Assembly (NCBI GenBank): GCA_025094145.1 | Contig: JALLLS010000049.1 | Coordinates: 186,001-250,000 of the forward strand | DNA from: Spinellus fusiger | Lineage: Eukaryota > Mucoromycota > Mucoromycetes > Mucorales > Phycomycetaceae | DNA length: 64,000 nucleotides | Direction of reading: 5' to 3' | Shown: positions 36,050 through 46,620 of the stretch, piece after piece | How the letters are laid out: every line of letters starts with the position of its first letter | Position numbering within the stretch: position 1 is the stretch's first letter | The notes under the pieces: model-generated | Seen by the model: only the letters and a program-made list of their open reading frames with translations | Databases searched by the model: none | Told to the model about the DNA's origin: nothing | Position numbers and translations under genes: made by a program

Positions 36050-36862
36050 ACTCACTGACTCACCCCAAAAGAAAAAGAAAAAGAAAAAAAGAAAGAAAGA
36101 AAAAACCCACTTGGTCATTTAGGCTGAATGATGTTCAACCCACGTCCAAGAACTGTTACTTAGTCTACATGCTTACAAAAAAGGTGCTATAGATTAGCAT
36201 TGAGAAAGTATGGTTAGCTATAGCCTGTATAATTCAACTCTATCCTTTTACCTTATGAATATCATCAAGAAGAATGAATATTTTGTACTTTTCAACATGC
36301 TATGTTATTTTTCATATAAAGAATAAAGCATTAGAAAACTCCTAGACTTGACCAAAGAGAGAAAAAAAGAAAAAGAAAAAGAAAAAGAAAAAAGGGGAAA
36401 AAAGATTGTTTATGAGTAGAATACGCATGAGTTTTAATGCAATCGAATAAGCTGTAGGGTGGGGTGTTCTAATAATGTCTAATGATGTCTAATAATGTCT
36501 AATAATGTCTAACAATGTCTAACAATGTCTAATACACCTAGATAAAATCTGATAAACTCTAGATAAGATGAGCCTCAGTAAAAGGTGATCATTTCTAAAC
36601 TATAAGTTATCCTAAAAATAAATTCAATTGCAATAGATTATCAAAGAGACCACCAAGGACATGGAGAAATGCATACTCATACAATAGAACACCCCTCATC
36701 CACATGCAATGTACAGGGCATAAATGAGAATGACCATGGAAGAATGACTAGCACTTAACATAAGCAATAGCCCTATTTTTGCCCCTCCTTCTCCTCCTTC
36801 TTCTCCTCGTCCTCGTCCTCCATATGGGTTTCTTGTGGATTCCTTATCTGCCCACACATTGG
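36050..36862. other. Convergent 3' spacer between Zn2Cys6 and cyclin genes
   Basis: About 810 bp with A-rich runs (36063-36102, 36360-36405), a 10-bp tandem repeat (36469-36534) and a CTC-rich run near 36785-36825. No gene seen. Confidence 0.6.
36469..36534. repeat. 10-bp tandem repeat
   Basis: About six units of taatgtctaa with single-base variants (atgatgtcta, acaatgtcta). Confidence 0.85.
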
Positions 36863-37670
36863 CTACAACAACAGATCTTGACGGTGTCTTGTAAGATAAG
36901 CCTGGACTTCTCCTGAATCCACCCAGCAGCGGTACCGAATAAGCTTCAGAAAGGAACGCTCAAGCTGGTTCACCTGTTGACAGGTATAAATTCCACTGAT
37001 CTCAGCCATAAGTCCATTGGTCAACCAACAGGGTTTGTCTTCATCGGCACACAAAAGATTGGCGTTGCCTGTCTGTTGATAGGTGGCCCACTGAGTCCCA
37101 TGCAGGAATTTAGAGGCAGTGAGGAGAGAAGCAATAAAAATACGGTGGGCTGTATCTACTTGAGCCCTTTTAGTCTGCTGCTGTCATTGCCACTGAAGAA
37201 AAAGAAAAGAAAAAAAAGAAAAAAAAAGAAAAAAGAAAAGAATCTTACCTTGGTTGCCCACTGCTTTCTTGGGAAGGGCCTGTTGACATCGCTCCACATA
37301 GATCAGAGCCACCACGGCAATGTGGCAGGAGATCCGTGCCTCAAGAGTGACTCTATGGATGAAGTAGAGCAGTTCGGGTGCTGTACGTTGATTCCTTGAG
37401 GAATAGCGGACAGGCAATAAGTCTCCCATGGTCAATGCAAAGAAGTCTAACAGAGATCAGGACACAGAGAGCTGCTACTGTCAGTAAATGGGATAGGCAT
37501 CCTAGTGTGTCTTTTCTTCTTCTTTCTTCTTTTTGGTTTTGCTTACCAATAAGAATACTAGGAAGAGGCCGGACTGTTGTGGGTGTGTAGAGAGGAGATC
37601 GACTGCCTTTGTGGGTGTGGGTGCAGGTGGAGAGATGTGTGACTGGACTAGTCAGCATAATATCTATCAT
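36863..37670 (-). CDS. Small Pho80/Pcl-type cyclin
   Basis: Partner of a Pho85-like cyclin-dependent kinase by family. Predicted exons (minus): 37670-37547, 37422-37249, 37155-36863, giving 196 aa. Cyclin-box features: APELLYFIHRVTLEARISCH, VALIYVERCQQALPK, TAHRIFIASLLTASKFLHG, and VNQLERSFLKLIRYRCWVD near the end. The first acceptor is uncertain: TTAG before 37447 is the better splice signal but leaves the frame open by one base, whereas the AG before 37422 keeps it. A TATA-like tatatata lies at 37741-37750, about 75 bp upstream of the ATG. Which Pcl subgroup (phosphate, glycogen or polarity) cannot be told from sequence alone. Confidence 0.85.
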
Positions 37671-37927
37671 TTGGGGAGCAGGGTCTTTTATGTTGGGTGA
37701 TAAAAAGAATAAGATTCCAGTGTAGAGAGGCCATTGGATTCTATATATACTAGTTGGAGGTTGGTTATCATGTGAGAATGCATAGAGTTGCCTTTCTACT
37801 GATGGGTCAAATGAAGCGTATAGAATCTAATCGTTGCTATCTTGGCCGCCTGACTTTCTCTTAACTACTCTCCGTATTGAGGCACAGGCTCGTGCAGTCA
37901 ACAAGGCACTATTATAAGCCTACCACA

Positions 37928-38029
37928 TGCTTGGGATGAATTAGAAGGCAAAAGGGCTGCTATTGTTGGTACAGATTCCACTCATGTCAGGACTATGAAT
38001 AGACTACAGGACCTGTTATTGGTGAGGTT
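37928..38029 (+). pseudogene. Possible exon relic, family unknown
   Basis: An open stretch reading HAWDELEGKRAAIVGTDSTH and then VRTMNRLQDLLL, ending at a GT (gtgaggtt) and preceded by an AG. Composition looks protein-like, but no companion exon with an ATG could be built on either side. Could be an exon of a lost gene or chance. Confidence 0.3.
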
Positions 38030-38036
38030 TTTCTTT

Positions 38037-38140
38037 TATTATTATTATCTTTTCTCCTTTCTCTCTTTTATTGACATTGCATGCATAAACTCACTGCCAC
38101 TGTCAATAAAAGAGAAAAAGGAGAAAAGATAAATAATAAA
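38037..38140. repeat. Long inverted repeat (hairpin)
   Basis: Arms of about 39 bases (38037-38076 and 38101-38140) complementary apart from one or two indels or mismatches, around a 24-base loop. The arms contain cttttctcctttctctctt. A transcript would fold into a near-perfect hairpin. Origin (MITE remnant or small-RNA precursor) undetermined. Confidence 0.85.
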
Positions 38141-38261
38141 GGAGGATAAAAGGAGTCTTTTATGTTACTACATTAAAGCATAGTTTGACAAGTGATCTCT
38201 ATATGGAACGGTACATTTAAAGAAGTCCACCACTACCATGGAAGACTCTTTCAATATTTAT

Positions 38262-38347
38262 CCAACTGACTGACTGACTGACTATCCAACTAACTGACTA
38301 TCCAACTAACTAACTATCCAACTAACTAACTATCCAACTAACTACCT
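38262..38347. repeat. Tandem repeat of tatccaactaac / ctgactga units
   Basis: Starts as ctgactgactga and passes into four tatccaactaac(taac) units. Confidence 0.85.
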
Positions 38348-38748
38348 GCATACAGAAACCCAAGGGACACAGAATGGGAGCTTCTCTCCTCCCATGTCTA
38401 AGCAAGTCATTGGAGAGCAACACTGACCCTTTTCTTTAAAGAAGTGTCTGTGGTTGAAAAAGAGATCCTTCCATCTCTTTCCATCTCTACATTAGATGGT
38501 CTCTTGCTTATTCAATAAAACTTCACTACAATGCCATGTGCTTGGCCTGCACAGTCTATTCTTTTCTTTATTCAACAGAATCCCCCCATGCATTGGTTCT
38601 CCCAGTGCTGATTTTTTCTGATGCTTCTACCTTGATCCCCTCTAAAGGACTCTCTTTTCTCATGTCATTACTATTGGGTTTCTGGTACTCCTGTCTGACC
38701 TTTGTCCATGCACTACTAGCAGATGCATCCACGGGGTTGGTATTCCAA

Positions 38749-39463
38749 TCAGGAGTCCAGTGTAGGTGATGGTTCTTGGAAGGGCACTGGTCCATTCTCA
38801 TTGCTGCTGTTCTGATATGCATCTACCCATGAAGACGAGGAGGAGGAAGACGAGGATGGACCTTGTTCCACTCTCTTTGGCTGTAGGATGGCCTTGGAAC
38901 TGTCACCTGTCAAATGACGAGAGGCCATAATCTCTTGCCTATCAATAGGGCATAGAACATAAAGACACACTCCAGTCACACTTCTAGGGACAACTTACTG
39001 GAGACTCACCACAAGATCCTTGATACGTTGAGAATTGGGAAGCTGCTCAATCGCACGTACAGCTGCCAAAATACCAGCTGCAAACCCCACCTGTGAGCCC
39101 AGGAAAAACCCACCTCCTAACATAGCTATTGACCGAAGTGGAGTCCACCGCTTGGATTTGGCTAGTACAGGTCAGTGCATCATTGTTGACTGATACAGAT
39201 AACATGCACACATACACAAACATACACTTACCTAGCCAATACGCAGCACCTCCACCTAAAAGTCCTCCTACACTTGCTAAGTGGAAAACAAAGCAAAACA
39301 GTGTCAACAAGGCAAACTCTTTCTTCTCTTTCTGTCCTGACTTACTGGATGAGTTGATCTTTTGTCTTGCTGTGGCAATAACCTGTCTCTCTTCTGCAGT
39401 GAGGTCACACTCTTCAACACGTCTTTTCACAAGTTCATAAGTGTCAGTGTCGACAGGTGGCAT
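38749..39463 (-). CDS. Small glycine-zipper two-span membrane protein, possibly OCIA-domain-like
   Basis: Predicted exons (minus): 39463-39346, 39276-39232, 39161-38999, 38938-38749; 171 aa, phases close exactly. N-terminal charged helix (DLTAEERQVIATARQKI), then two short hydrophobic Gly-rich segments, VGGLLGGGAAYWLG and IAMLGGGFFLGSQVGFAAGI, then IEQLPNSQRIKDLV and a Ser-rich acidic tail. Spacing and the Gly-rich spans resemble OCIA-domain proteins of mitochondria and endosomes, but the resemblance is by architecture only. The donor before 38998 (gtaagt) was chosen over gtgagt at 39007 because it preserves the frame into the last exon. Divergent from the RRM gene at 40456. Confidence 0.75.
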
Positions 39464-40455
39464 GGCAAAAAAACAACAGTGACTTATCTCAGAGCCAGTT
39501 GCCCAAAGAGAACATTACTTCCATAAAAGGGAACTCATCACTGGAAATGCATAAATCCTATTGCTTTTTTGGTTTCTGCTATTTGTGCTGTGCTATGTTG
39601 TATCAATAGGTGTATCTATCAATAGACACTGATGCCTACGCCCTTGTTCCATCCTCATCCTCATCTCTAGATCTCTCTCTCTCTAGATCTCTCTCTGCTG
39701 ATTGGCTACAGACACTCGATAGACACTCACAAGCAAGTGAGTCCTCTATAAGAATGGCCAATGGGAGGGCTGTTCACTCTTCTCTGCTGAATCAAGTGTC
39801 TTTTGTGCCTGTAAAATACACCTACATCCTTTGTCCTTTTTTCTATTCACTGTAGAATAGGGCTGTCTAGCACCATCCAATAGAATGGTGTTACCACGTG
39901 TCATGGCAACAGGCCTATTTCATAGAGGTCACCAAGCCAGTGTATTGACAGTCACAAGACGCCAATGCCATCTCAACATGCCACTTTTCAAGCCTAGTCC
40001 CTTCTCTCTCCCAAAGTGAGTGCCTGGTCATTTAAATCGGAGAACCAATAGACAAAGGACACTTTATTCAAGATAGCAAAAAGAACACCACAGCAAACGA
40101 CAAGAGCTTTAATGCACAGAAGAATTAAACCAGTAAAGCCCCACACGCACTGATGTCCAAGAGAAACAAAAAAGAAATGATGACGTCTGATAACGTCCTT
40201 CACTGGCTGACTATTAAAATAATTTCTCCAGCCGCTTGCTCTTTTTCTCTTCTTTTCTTCCCTTTTGCCCAGCCATACCAGCCCAAAACAATCAAGAGAA
40301 ACACTCTAGAACAATCAAGATAAAACAAGAAGAAAGAGAAAGGGGGAAAAATCAAAGCAAATAAGAAAATAAGAAAATAAGCAAAACAAGCAAAACAAGC
40401 AAAACAAACATAGAACATAGAACATAGAACACAGAACACAGAACACAGAACACAG
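39464..40455. other. Divergent promoter region
   Basis: About 990 bp between two divergent genes. Holds a CT-rich run at 39660-39700 and, just upstream of the RRM gene, tandem repeats of aagcaaaac and agaacac (40377-40455), probably within its 5' untranslated leader. Other open frames here look spurious. Confidence 0.55.
40377..40455. repeat. Tandem repeats in the leader of the RRM gene
   Basis: Units aaaataag, aagcaaaac and agaacacag follow one another up to the ATG. Confidence 0.8.
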
Positions 40456-42135
40456 ATGACATCCACTGAGACTGTTCCTGATATCCACCACCTGCCAGCT
40501 CATGCCAACGACACGACAGCATCCAGGGACTATGAAGCCACCAAAGATACTTCTACAGTACCAGTAGCCTCTCTATCACCACGTCATCCTCCTTATGGCT
40601 ATGAACACCCCACACATCATGGCTATGACCCTAATGACACAGCTGCGTATGCGTATGTCTATCCTGTCAGTCCCCAGTTCTCTGTGCAGTACTACCCTGA
40701 CTATGGCTACCAGAGCTATCCTGGCTCACCTGCTCTTCATCCCCAGTCACCCTCGGTCAACCCCCAGTCACCGCCATTCAGTCCTACGTATGCCTATCCA
40801 CAGACCATTGCGCTGTCTCCACCCACCCACGCCTATGCGCTATCTCACCACCAACACTTTCCGCCTCTTCATATCTCCTCACCCTTGCTCACAGGCATAG
40901 CGTCGCCTGTCTCTCCTCAGTACATCTCTCTGCCAGGTCCTCCTCCTCTTTCTATGGCCAGATCTGCCAAGACCATGAGTGAGCTGGCAGAAACAACACA
41001 GTACCATCCTCAGAATGTGTATGTGAGGGGACTTGCTCCCACCATAACAGATGAGTCGTTTCTGGAGCTATGTCGCGCGTAAGTACACAATGAGCATGGG
41101 ATGGGACACATGAGCTTATAGAGTATCTGTGTGTCTATGTGTGTCTATGTGTGTGTCTATGTGTGTGTCTATGTGTCTATGTTTATATGTTCCAGCTATG
41201 GAAAGGTAGAGTCCTCCAAGGCTATCTTGGACCAAAAGACAGGAGAGTGCAAGGGGTATGGGTTTACAATGTATGAAGATGACGAGGACTGTGCCAAAGC
41301 CATTGAAGGACTCAACAATAGTGGACTACAGGCTTCGTTTGCTCGTGTTGGACAGGTAAGCCCGTGTTCTCTCTTTTGCTGGGGTGCATCGTGCAAACTC
41401 ACGGGTGTGGATGGTGTGGATAGGAATCCTTTAGTTCTAGGCTACGACATCTTCAGGACGAAACATCCACCAACATCTATATCTCCAATCTTCCCTTGGA
41501 CATGACAGAACAGGTAAGCATGAATACAAATAGGCAGCAAGCAGGCCCATGAGAACTGATCACTCACTGGTCAGACATTGGAAGCACTGTTCCATCCCCT
41601 GCCTACTCTCTCCAACCGTATTCTTCGGGATCCACAGTCAGGCATGAGTAGAGGAGTTGGGTTTGCAAGGTAAATAAATGTAGCCCACCTACACTACAGA
41701 GGAAATGGGGACTTCTAACCTGGGCCCTGTTCCATGGTTAGAATGACAGACCGCCATGCTGCTTCGGCCATCATCGAGCGATTCAACGGACAGACCATTG
41801 TTGGGTCTTCTGTGCCTCTTCAGGTGCGATTTGCTGATTCTGCGGCTCAGAAGAAGCTCAAGAGCCAGACACCTCGCAAACGTCTCCTGAGGCCACGTGA
41901 TTTCCATACAATGGCGGGTTTCCCGTTGCGTCCTATGATGCCTATTACACCAGAAACAATGTTAGGTATTGCCCCTGGGATGCCAAATCAGCCCTATTTT
42001 CATGATCCAATCCATTATGCCCACTACCCTCGTCCCGTGATGTCGGGTCCTCCCAGTCACTCCACGTCACGCTCTGCAGTAGAAGCAGTAGAAGCACAGA
42101 GAGGAGTGGCCAGGGCTCCCTTTGCCACTGAGTGA
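40456..42135 (+). CDS. RBMS/MSSP-like RNA-binding protein with two RRMs
   Basis: Predicted exons: 40456-41078, 41196-41355, 41424-41513, 41575-41669, 41742-42135; 453 aa, all phases close. The N-terminal ~190 residues are Tyr/Pro/Ser/His-rich and low complexity. RRM1 (about 191-263) has NVYVRGLAPTIT (RNP2) and KGYGFTMYE (RNP1). RRM2 (about 280-365) has NIYISNLPLDMT (RNP2) and RGVGFARM (RNP1), followed by VPLQVRFAD. The pair order and the phrases ILDQKTGECKGYGF and SRGVGFAR match vertebrate RBMS/MSSP proteins, which bind single-stranded A/U-rich nucleic acid. Likely a regulator of mRNA fate; targets unknown. The first intron contains a tgtgtctatg repeat. Confidence 0.92.
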
Positions 42136-42585
42136 GTTGATGGCTAGACAGATGTGTCTATGCTATCTTGTCATGTTGCGTCATGTTGTTGTTGTTGTGT
42201 CATGTTGTGTCATGTTGTGTCATGTTATTTTGTTAGAAGAAAGAGGAGGGGCTACACACCAGGAGGTCTTTAGGATATAGAAGGAAATAGTCGAAATACA
42301 ATTGTTTAAAAATGACATGGATTTGAAAAGGAGCAAAAATAAATTATGTATTCATGTTAGTTCTTAAATAAAGATTATGTAAATTTACCTGTAAATATCT
42401 GAATCCCGAAGGAAACCACTTTCGATGTGGCGATATAGTAAAATATGAATACAAATATCTATTCTTATGTGACTGTATAGATACCCTTTGATGCATTCAC
42501 ATCTCTGTTCTAAACAATTCCGCAACTTTGGCAAGCGCGGATAGTGTTGAAATTCACTAATACCTCAGCGAGGATATTTGTGATA
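42136..42585. other. 3' region of the RRM gene with an isolated transposon end
   Basis: Begins with a (tcatgttgtg)n-like repeat at 42169-42225. At 42252-42289 it carries a near copy of the left end of element C. Otherwise AT-rich without features. Confidence 0.6.
42252..42289. mobile_element. Isolated left end of the CTACACACC family
   Basis: Starts CTACACACCAGGAGGTCTTT and differs from the left end of element C (42586) at about four of 37 bases. The match stops after ~38 bases. Either a truncated copy or a rearranged end lying 330 bp from C in the same orientation. Confidence 0.7.
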
Positions 42586-43823
42586 TACACACCAGGAGAT
42601 TTTTGGGATATAAAAGGAAATATTCTGAGGATAAAATCAAAATCTTCTTATTATTGGCTAATGTGTTTGAAAATGCCTTTTTGTTGTCCAGATGGTCTAT
42701 TTCAAACTCTGCCTGCCTATCAGAACAAAGATAATTGACTTTGCAATTGAAAAGTATAGAATTGGCTGTAAAGACAAGAAATAGAACAAGAATCACCCTA
42801 AAATTACAACTCAGTCACTACAATTATTGTTTAACATAATGTGTTAACTATAAGCTCAGTATTTGCAGTATGACACTGCTTAAAGAATATTTATTATAGA
42901 ACACACTGAATTAACTCTAGTAATCTTTGTCCATAAAATAGAACCAAATTCACTTACATTGAGAACTGTATAGTCGTTTATTGACTCAGTATTCATAATC
43001 ACTTCAGTAACTATGTTATTGTAACTGGTATTAACAGTGGTGCTTAATGATTAAAAAGTATTGTTTCTAATAATGGACTTTAGGCCCAAGGCAAATAGAG
43101 TGTGAATTGTTTGACTTGTGAGTTTGACTTGTGAATTTTATGAGTAGAGGCTAGTGTATACATTACCAGAATAGAGAAAGAAAAATTATTTGTTTTGATA
43201 TTCCCCTCTTTTTGTTATTTCCCACACTGCACATACAACTTAACACCCAAGTACTTGTCAAGATGAGCATAACTAAGCAAGGTATTGTGCCATTATTAAC
43301 AAAAAGAAACAATGGAAGGAGGTGATAGACACTACCAAGGACTATTGTAGTGATAAAAAGGTAAGCAGTGTCTTCATCTGGGCTTGAGTTCATTGTAATC
43401 CACAAGACACTCATTGTATTGTTATTGGGCAAGTAAAGACTTCTTTCAAGTCAGTCTTAGGTGGTCTTCTATGCTATCTAGGGTCTCTAGGGTATACTCC
43501 TTAGCATAGTTATCTATCTCCCAAGGATAAAACACAAGGCTTTTAGGGTATGGATTTTATTGCTATGAAGGGAATTCACTTAGGCAGTATCTATAGTAAT
43601 AGTATAGTATTAGCTATACTATTACAATAAACAATTTTATTCATAAACAATATATTTTATTGATAATACAATTTGATATTGAGGTATCCACAAAAGGAAA
43701 GAAAGATTTAGATACTTGCAAACCTTTGATTTTAAATACAGATCCATAAAAGGCAACTTTTTTTGTAATGTAAAAGGAAGGAGATATCAGCGCTTAAAGG
43801 CCAGAAAAATCTCCTGGTGTGTA
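42586..43823. mobile_element. Element C: internal-deletion derivative of element B
   Basis: Perfect 19-bp inverted ends, TACACACCAGGAGATTTTT at 42586-42604 and its complement at 43805-43823. The first ~500 bp align with the left part of B, including sequence matching the 3' end of its transposase gene. The alignment then jumps to B's right part (from ~31105: a catacaactta.. match near 43225). From ~43359 it also shares ~460 bp with element A. It has no transposase, so non-autonomous. Its right end lies 310 bp upstream of the HSE1 start codon. Confidence 0.88.
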
Positions 43824-44133
43824 GAATGCCCTTTGATCTGTGCTGTTGTTGTTGTTACTATTTTACTATAAAAAAGTGTATTTGTTTTTTGTATGTGTTT
43901 TGTGTGTGTGTTTGAAGAAATAAGACTGTATTAGAATGGATCCTATCTAAAGACATCTTGTAGAAGAAGAAATGTGAACCGCCTCTTTTCCTCTTTTCCT
44001 TCTTTCTCGCTCTTGTGCGGAGATACAAACCAGGACACAAGGACTCCTTTCTTCTCTATTTTTCCTTTTTCTTCTCTTTAAGAATTCCACTTCTTTTTCC
44101 TTTCTCTTTTGCACTCTTACTGCCTTGTGACTG

Positions 44134-46323
44134 ATGTTTTCCAGACCCAACCCTTTCCATGAGATTGTTAGTGAGTGTCTTTTGACTTGAAAGAGACTCA
44201 TGTCGTTTCCACCCAAGCCTCTGCCACTGACGAGAATTTGACGTCTGAAAACTGGGAACTCATACTGAGTGTGTGTGATAGAGTGTCCCACAGCTCCTCT
44301 GAAAGGTAAACAACACCACAGATGTTTCTTATGGATAGGCTGCTGACTGTCCCCAGCAGTGCCCGCGATTGTATTTCAGCTGTTCAAAAGAGACTTGTGA
44401 GTCGTAATGCCAATGTACAGTTGTATGCACTGACGGTAAGGGAGAATAAAGAAGAAGAGAGAAACTTACTCTTGTAGCTGGCAGAAGCACTGATCAAGAA
44501 CTGTGGTCTTCATGTTCACCGAGAGATATCCTCCCGCAGTATGACGGATACCCTCAGCAGAGTCATCCACGACAGAGTATGTTCTCTCCTCCCTCTCTTC
44601 TATCTCTCTTCTATCTCTAAAAACAGCCGCCATAACCCCCTTCTCCTAACAGACAACCCATGAAAAAGTACGAAAAAGAACCTTGGCATTTGTACAAATG
44701 TGCTCGTTTGAATTCAGAGCCGATCCTTCTCTTGGCTTGATGAGTTCTGTTTACCAGTCATTGCGTGCAGAGGGTATTCAATTTCCCTCACCACAGAAAC
44801 CCAAAAAGGAATTTACACAGGTAAGCCTACCTCCCCTCCTCCACACCAAACTGCCAGCCATAGCCATAGCAGGTGTAGCCCTGGGGATTGTGGCAGTGCA
44901 GAAGAAGAAGAAAAAGAAAAAGACGAATACTGAACCATCACTGGACATGTAGTCTGAACTCGACAAGCAAAAGGAAGAAGAGGAATTCCAATTGGCATTG
45001 GCACTGTCCTTATCGGAAACTGAAAGTCGTGCTGTCTCCCAGCGTGTGGAGACTGCCAAGACAACAACAGCCCGTGTGGAGAGTGGAGAGGCATTGCAGG
45101 ACCAAGGATCTGAGCCCAAAATAGCCCGTGTTCGTGCCTTGTATGACTTCCAGCCCACAGAACAAGGGGAGCTTGGGTTTCAAAAGGGAGATATCATCCG
45201 TGTGCTAGAGAGTGTGTATAGGGATTGGTGGAAGGGAGAGTTGCAGGGCAAAACAGGCATCTTTCCTGTCAATTATGTGGTAAGCAGACAGGCCTTGGGT
45301 GGCAGCAGAAACAAGCGACACACTCATACATAAGGCAGGAGAAAATAGCTGATCTGTCGACAGGGGATAAGATGAAGCAGGTACAGGGCGAGGAACAAGT
45401 GCTACAAGAATTGCAGAACATTGAGCGTTTACTGGAATTGCTATCTAAAGTGGATCCTCGTAAAGAACCCTTCTCTGAGAACATGGAGATACAGTCACTC
45501 TACAACAGCACACTGTCCATTCGACCTCAGTTGGTGCGTCTGATTGAGAAGTACAGTCTTAAGAAGGGTAAGCATTGGCCGCCTACTCCATGTAGCCTAT
45601 GTGTGTGTATTGATCAGACATGCTTAGATGAGCTGGTGTCGATCAATGAGAAGTTTATGCAGGCACGAGTCATGTATGATCGTATGTTGAGTAATTCCAT
45701 AGCCAAGTACACCTCACCAGGAGGTAATTTTTCTTAGTATTCTTAGTAGTGTGTACAAGGGATTGGACTCATGCTGTGGATTAGTGAACCATGCCTATAC
45801 ATCTGGTCAAGGATATTCTGGCTACGAACAACCATCGCAAGAGAACTACTTTGGATACCAAGGTGCACCTCATTTCCCTCAACAGCAGCCTCCGTATTCT
45901 TATGGACAGAAAGTACCTTCTCCTCTTGTTCAGCAGCAGCAGCACTATCAACAGCAACAGCACTACCAACAGCAACAGCACTACCAACAGCAACAAGGCC
46001 CTCCTCCTCCCACCACCACCACCACGTATGATTATGCTGAACACCAAAACTACTCTGCTGATACCAACACACACTCTCCCTACACTCCACAACCAACTTC
46101 CATGGCTAATTATTCAGTCAATAGCAGTCTGGAACAACAAAACCCTACCTACACATCCTCCACCACCCAATTACAGTCTTCTCAATACCCAGACTACGCC
46201 TATCCCACCTCCACACCACCTGTCAATCCCTCTGCCACTCCCCGGCACTATGAGGCCACTGGTTATTCTTCTAACCAAGCCTACAGAAGCACTGAGACTC
46301 CCTTTCATCAAAACTACCAGTAA
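44134..46323 (+). CDS. HSE1: HSE1/STAM, subunit of the ESCRT-0 complex
   Basis: ESCRT-0 subunit that sorts ubiquitinated cargo at endosomes with VPS27. Predicted exons: 44134-44170, 44218-44305, 44357-44435, 44478-44576, 44653-44820, 44953-45279, 45339-45567, 45628-45723, 45785-46323; 553 aa, all phases close. VHS domain (about 1-145): [80 protein letters not shown]3: [42 protein letters not shown]-like coiled segment follows, then a Gln/Tyr/Pro-rich tail with (QQQQHY) repeats. The start in a 37-nt first exon is chosen because it gives [12 protein letters not shown], the usual HSE1 beginning. Confidence 0.95.
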
Positions 46324-46620
46324 AACTACCAGCAACAAAAGAAAATGAACAAGTAAAGAACTCTTCTAGGCTTGGAAATACACTTTTAGTCATAAAGCAA
46401 TAAAAAAAATTAAAGAAAAAAAAAAAAAGATAAAGGACTGCATTCATTCTACACCTTACTCTACACTTCTTTGGTCGGAGATTCTCTCTGGTGATTGTGA
46501 CGTAGGACGTGATGCCTTTGCTCCCTTGATCCTTTAGCCTTAAAATTTTTGTCCGCGTGTGTTTATTGTCATTAGCTTGCTAACATGGAGTAAGGAAACG
46601 GATGCTAATGTCATACTAGT

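Larger units (their letters stand above)
37671..38748. other. Spacer with hairpin, tandem repeat and a coding-like fragment
   Basis: Includes the cyclin promoter, a coding-like fragment at 37928-38029 (plus), a long inverted repeat at 38037-38140 and a TATCCAACTAAC-type tandem repeat at 38262-38347. The rest, to the stop of the next gene, shows nothing. Confidence 0.6.

Noticed and set aside
39994..40503. Minus-strand frames with FACFACF and LCSMFYV repeats
   Set aside because: Complement of the tandem repeats in the leader of the RRM gene.
43947..44291. 114-codon minus-strand frame next to HSE1
   Set aside because: Overlaps HSE1 exons 1 and 2 on the other strand and is mostly Lys/Arg/Glu low complexity from a CT-rich run.
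45781..46348. Long alternative frames on both strands within the HSE1 tail
   Set aside because: Shadow frames of a CAG/CAA-rich coding exon; the in-phase frame joins all HSE1 domains.
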